This document shows positions 4,236-6,498 of a DNA stretch of 6,498 bases, one piece after another. The position numbers and the translations under genes were made by a program. This DNA is from Bacillota bacterium (GTDB lineage Bacteria > Bacillota > Clostridia > Lachnospirales > Anaerotignaceae). The notes beneath the pieces are model-generated. The model was not told where the DNA came from and did no database searches. It saw nothing but the letters and a program-made list of their open reading frames with translations. Numbering within the stretch: the stretch's first letter is position 1; each line of letters opens with the position of its first letter. The stretch is from NCBI GenBank assembly GCA_023413275.1, contig JAEZPX010000124.1:1-6498 (forward strand), read 5' to 3'.

Positions 4236-5765
4236 CTATAGAAACTTTCCTTCAAACTCTTTTTTGTCCATGGGCTTTCCGAAATAATAGCCTTGAAACA
4301 TATCGCAACCCATATCCTTTAGTATAGACAGTTGTTCTGCTGTTTCAATCCCCTCAGCAATCACTTGTAAATGAAACCCGTGAGCTATATTTATAATATT
4401 CTTTAATAATACTCTATCTTTTTCGTCCTGATTGATCGTATCAACAAAAGATTTATCAATTTTCAAAATATCAATGGGCAGCCTTTTTAAATAATTTAAT
4501 GACGAATAACCAGTTCCGAAGTCATCCATGCTTACTTTTATTCCAAAAGATTTTAATCTTGCAATATTTTCAACAGCCTTCTGAAAATCCTCAATTACCA
4601 TGGATTCTGTAATTTCAAATTCAATATAGCAAGTGGGCACACCATAATTTCTGATTTTGTCAATTAATTTTTCGATCAAATCCTTATTTGTTATATGTTT
4701 AGAAGTGATATTAATAGATATGGTAACCTCTTTTTTCTCTTGTATCCATGTAAGACTATCTTTACAAACTTCGTCCACAATTAAGTCAGTTATTTCCAGA
4801 ATCAAACCATTTTTCTCTGCAAATTCAATAAATGCAGAGGGTGGTAACACTGTGCCATCTTCTTTTGTCCACCTAGCCAGAGCTTCCCCACCAACGAATT
4901 CACCATTTATCGAATATTTTGGTTGGTAAAAAACTTTAAACTCTTTTTGCCTGATGCCTTGCTTAATTTCTTTCTTTCTAATTGTATCCTCATACAAATG
5001 AAAGTTCATATTTTTCTCATAAAAAACAAAGTTGCTTTTTCCAAGTCTCTTTGCCATATACATTGCGTCATCACTGCAATTAAATAATGTTTGAAAATCA
5101 ATTCCATCCTTTGGCATTAATGCAATGCCTAAGCTACCAGTAACATAATCAACTTTCTGGTTTTCAATATAAAACGGCTGAGAGAACCGCTCCATGATTC
5201 TTTTTGCGAACAGTTCTGTCTCATGCTTATTCTTCACAGACTTAACAAAAAAAAGAAATTCATCTCCACCAATATGACACACACAATCCCCCTCTCCAAG
5301 AACCTGCTCAAAACGTTCACCTGCCTGCTTTAACAACTCATCCCCAGCAAGATGCCCCAATGTGTCATTCACCGCCTTAAAATCATCCATATCCAAACTA
5401 ATTAGCGCAGCAAAAGATCCATTTTTAGCAATTTCCTTCAGCAAATTATTCATCATATAATTTTTGTTTGGCAGTCCTGTTGTACAACTGTAAAATGCAT
5501 AGCTATTAATCTTTTTAAATACCCTTGATACCAGCAAAACAATTATTACAAAAAGCAAGAGCATGCTAACATTAATGGCTACAATTTTAATCAAAAACAG
5601 CTTCACAGCTTCATGATTTGTATTTATATTTAGATTCTTTAGTAAACTCGCTATCAACACAGAAACCGAAACAAATTCCATCATAGCGATAATAATTAGT
5701 ATTAGCAATACTAATTGTACAGACAATCGGTTTGCTATGACTTTAAACTTTTCAATAAGTCTCAT
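4236..5765 (-). CDS. Membrane-anchored bifunctional GGDEF-EAL cyclic-di-GMP enzyme
   Basis: This 509-residue protein has two predicted membrane helices (about 16-42 and 56-82) joined by a short loop of about 14 residues, so there is no sizeable external sensor domain. A diguanylate-cyclase domain (about 92-250) has an intact GGDEF motif at 166-170 and the metal-binding LDMDDF at 124-129. An EAL phosphodiesterase domain (about 262-505) has EAL at 294-296, INIT at 351-354, the glutamate in FEITES at 383-388, DDFGTGYSS at 414-422, IAEGIET at 469-475 and QGYYFGKP at 491-498. Both halves therefore look catalytically competent. The usual RxxD inhibitory site before GGDEF reads GEGD, so product inhibition through that site is unlikely. 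It probably makes or degrades cyclic-di-GMP at the membrane; the net direction cannot be read from sequence. Start: ATG with GGGTGAT (5771-5777) 5 nt upstream. No convincing promoter is visible between it and the upstream terminator. Confidence 0.95.
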   Translation of the reverse strand: MRLIEKFKVIANRLSVQLVLLILIIIAMMEFVSVSVLIASLLKNLNINTNHEAVKLFLIKIVAINVSMLLLFVIIVLLVSRVFKKINSYAFYSCTTGLPNKNYMMNNLLKEIAKNGSFAALISLDMDDFKAVNDTLGHLAGDELLKQAGERFEQVLGEGDCVCHIGGDEFLFFVKSVKNKHETELFAKRIMERFSQPFYIENQKVDYVTGSLGIALMPKDGIDFQTLFNCSDDAMYMAKRLGKSNFVFYEKNMNFHLYEDTIRKKEIKQGIRQKEFKVFYQPKYSINGEFVGGEALARWTKEDGTVLPPSAFIEFAEKNGLILEITDLIVDEVCKDSLTWIQEKKEVTISINITSKHITNKDLIEKLIDKIRNYGVPTCYIEFEITESMVIEDFQKAVENIARLKSFGIKVSMDDFGTGYSSLNYLKRLPIDILKIDKSFVDTINQDEKDRVLLKNIINIAHGFHLQVIAEGIETAEQLSILKDMGCDMFQGYYFGKPMDKKEFEGKFL

Positions 5766-5821
5766 ACTCTATCACCCATTTCATATAAGCCATTTTTACC
5801 CATCAACTCTTTTTATCTATT

Positions 5822-5853
5822 TGAAATAAAGCAGAAGTATTACACTCTGCCTT
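5822..5853 (-). terminator. Probable intrinsic terminator after the thioredoxin-like gene
   Basis: On the minus strand AAGGCAGAGT pairs with ACT(T)CTGCTT around a GTAAT loop, with one bulged T, and is followed by TATTTC. This separates the thioredoxin-like gene from the GGDEF-EAL gene. It is a moderate terminator because of the bulge and a short U-tract. Confidence 0.6.
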
Positions 5854-5885
5854 TGATTGATTTATTGAAGCATAGATAAAAGGGC

Positions 5886-6098
5886 TTACTTAGACTGTAA
5901 CCCCACCGCTTTTCTCTCGACTTTTTTATTTTTAATTACAACCAAGTTTGGAATTCTCATTACTTGAAATGCTTGGGCAAGCTCTTGCACCTCATCTACA
6001 TTGATTTTACCCACTCGAACTAGATTCATTGTATTTTTCACTACCTGTTCTACAATAGGTCCTATCATTTTTTCAAACTTTTGTTTCGTTTTGCTCAT
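5886..6098 (-). CDS. Thioredoxin-like protein lacking the CXXC active site (possible decaying gene)
   Basis: The 70-residue product resembles the middle of thioredoxin from just after the active site. KMIGPIVEQVV (10-20) matches the helix following CGPC; VGKINVDEVQELAQAFQV (29-46) matches the next strand and helix; RIPNLVVIKNKKVERKAVGLQSK (48-70) matches the cis-proline strand (P50), its turn and the last strand. The first two strands, helix 1 and the WCGPC motif are absent: the nine residues before the match are MSKTKQKFE. An in-frame TAA at 6113-6111 rules out an upstream extension in this frame. The gene keeps an AAAGGAG site (6109-6115, 10-nt spacing), a promoter candidate and a terminator. 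After the stop the frame continues ALLSMLQ then TAA at 5864-5862, like the missing C-terminal helix. It cannot act as a dithiol oxidoreductase; it is either a deletion-bearing pseudogene or a small repurposed protein. Homology is fairly sure; function is not. Confidence 0.7.
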   Translation of the reverse strand: MSKTKQKFEKMIGPIVEQVVKNTMNLVRVGKINVDEVQELAQAFQVMRIPNLVVIKNKKVERKAVGLQSK

Positions 6099-6142
6099 GG
6101 TAGCATTACTCCTTTATTTTGCAAAGTATCTCTATTGATGCT

Positions 6143-6151
6143 ATTGTAGCA
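6143..6151 (-). promoter_or_regulatory. Extended -10 promoter element of the thioredoxin-like gene
   Basis: TGCTACAAT on the minus strand (6151-6143) is an extended -10 element with one mismatch to TATAAT. No good -35 box is present at the expected distance. Predicted start is near 6136, about 38 nt before the ATG. The weak -35 fits a promoter that needs an activator; see the palindrome at 6170-6184. Confidence 0.5.
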
Positions 6152-6169
6152 GTAAACCACATGATTTTC

Positions 6170-6184
6170 TGTGATGACGTCACA
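6170..6184. promoter_or_regulatory. CRP/FNR-like inverted repeat TGTGA-N5-TCACA upstream of the thioredoxin-like gene
   Basis: Perfect 5-bp arms TGTGA (6170-6174) and TCACA (6180-6184) contain an inner palindrome TGACGTCA (6175-6182). The centre lies about 41 bp upstream of the predicted start of the thioredoxin-like transcript, the class II activator position. The classical CRP site has a 6-bp spacer, so this may belong to another CRP/FNR-family member or be coincidence. Confidence 0.35.
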
Positions 6185-6377
6185 AATATTGTAAGCTTTT
6201 CCCTTTATTACTAATTACTCAAACGTATCCTACAAATCAAAACTACTTCCTTACCTGGGATATGCACTATCCCTATAAAGTTTTTTTACTGTCACAACGA
6301 AAAGGAGATTTTCTACTGCTATAAGTATTTCATTTCACCAGCAGTGATGGGTGGTTTATTAGAGCGAAAACACCAAC
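6185..6377. other. Intergenic region between the 5S terminator and the thioredoxin-like promoter
   Basis: No gene or tRNA is visible. It contains one inverted repeat, GGGATA (6257-6262) / TATCCC (6268-6273) with a 5-nt spacer, followed on the plus strand by TATAAAG and seven T residues. The stem is short and the T-run is displaced, so I do not call it a terminator. Confidence 0.5.
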
Positions 6378-6379
6378 AT

Positions 6380-6407
6380 AAAAAAAGAACTGCCTCAGCA
6401 GTTCTTT
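6380..6407 (-). terminator. Strong intrinsic terminator downstream of 5S rRNA
   Basis: On the minus strand AAAGAACTGC and GCAGTTCTTT form a perfect 10-bp stem with a TGAG loop. A run of seven T residues begins within the 3' arm. It lies about 12 nt after the 5S 3' end and would end the rRNA transcript, insulating the genes downstream. Confidence 0.93.
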
Positions 6408-6418
6408 CGAAATTGAAA

Positions 6419-6498
6419 TCTGGCAACCATCTACTTTCCCAGGCAGCTTCCCACCAAGTATCATCGACCGTTTAGGTCTTAACCGACGTGTTCGGAAT
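6419..6498 (-). rRNA. rrf: 5S ribosomal RNA, 3' part, cut by the window edge
   Basis: The minus strand reads ATTCCGAACACG at the window edge and continues through GGTTAAGACCTAAACGGTCG, GATACTTGGTGGGAAGCTGC and CTGGGAAAGTAG to GGTTGCCAGA. These match the conserved loop B/C, helix IV-V and 3' strand of bacterial 5S rRNA. About 80 of the roughly 117 nt are present; the 5' third is beyond the window. The mature 3' end is placed near 6419 by comparison with the family and could be off by 1-3 nt. It is probably the last gene of a 16S-23S-5S operon outside the window. Confidence 0.95.

Noticed and set aside
4233..4244. TTTCTATAGAAA palindrome over the GGDEF-EAL stop codon, considered as a terminator
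   Set aside because: All 12 bases are self-complementary with no loop, the stem is AT-rich, and the following T-run is displaced. I could not support a terminator, so read-through into the nitroreductase gene remains possible.
4657..4929. 90-codon plus-strand open frame opposite the EAL domain
   Set aside because: Antisense shadow of a highly conserved catalytic domain.
5766..5821. Promoter for the GGDEF-EAL gene
   Set aside because: TATATG is present but no -35 box sits at a sensible distance, and the implied leader would be too short.
6099..6250. Frameshifted thioredoxin N-terminus containing WCGPC upstream of the short gene
   Set aside because: I read the minus-strand frames upstream of the start and found only short peptides broken by stops, with no WCxxC-like motif, so the active-site segment looks absent rather than frameshifted.
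6263..6290. Plus-strand terminator made of the GGGATA/TATCCC repeat and the T-run
   Set aside because: The stem has only 6 bp, the T-run starts about 8 nt after it, and no plus-strand gene lies upstream.

Overview
The window looks like chromosomal DNA of a low-GC anaerobic Firmicute, most likely a member of the Clostridia. The grounds are AT-rich composition, strong purine-rich Shine-Dalgarno sites, TTG and GTG starts, a pyruvate formate-lyase system, a clostridial-type two-cluster ferredoxin-nitroreductase, and a Firmicutes-like 5S rRNA. The species cannot be named from the sequence alone. Apart from one LysR-family gene, everything is transcribed on the minus strand.

Layout from left to right. 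(1) Positions 1-940 (minus) hold the first 313 codons of pyruvate formate-lyase (pflB), cut by the window edge. (2) Positions 963-1676 (minus) hold its radical-SAM activase pflA, 22 nt upstream of pflB and in the same operon. (3) Positions 1711-1847 hold the pflAB control region: a near-consensus sigma-A promoter (TTGACA-17-TAGAAT), then a ZTP (pfl-motif) riboswitch whose pseudoknot strand is also the 5' arm of an intrinsic terminator. (4) A very AT-rich stretch with a long inverted repeat leads to a divergent LysR-type regulator at 2228-3112 (plus), which ends at a hairpin terminator. (5) Positions 3317-4126 (minus) hold a ferredoxin-nitroreductase fusion, bracketed by identical TTGTATACAA palindromes. 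(6) Positions 4236-5765 (minus) hold a two-TM GGDEF-EAL cyclic-di-GMP enzyme with both catalytic motifs intact. (7) Positions 5886-6098 (minus) hold a short thioredoxin-like gene with no CXXC active site and an apparent premature stop. (8) Positions 6419-6498 (minus) hold the 3' two-thirds of a 5S rRNA, followed by a strong terminator; this is probably the end of an rRNA operon.

How the parts connect. The clearest system is the pfl leader. ZTP/ZMP accumulates when 10-formyl-tetrahydrofolate is short. Ligand binding should prevent termination and raise PflA and PflB, whose product formate feeds 10-formyl-THF synthesis and purine formation. The LysR gene faces away from pflAB and could act on either promoter, but its target is unknown. 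The nitroreductase, cyclic-di-GMP and thioredoxin-like genes have no obvious common pathway. The thioredoxin-like gene keeps a promoter, a ribosome-binding site and a terminator while having lost the redox site, so it is either a decaying gene or a repurposed one. I found no mobile elements, CRISPR arrays or tRNAs.
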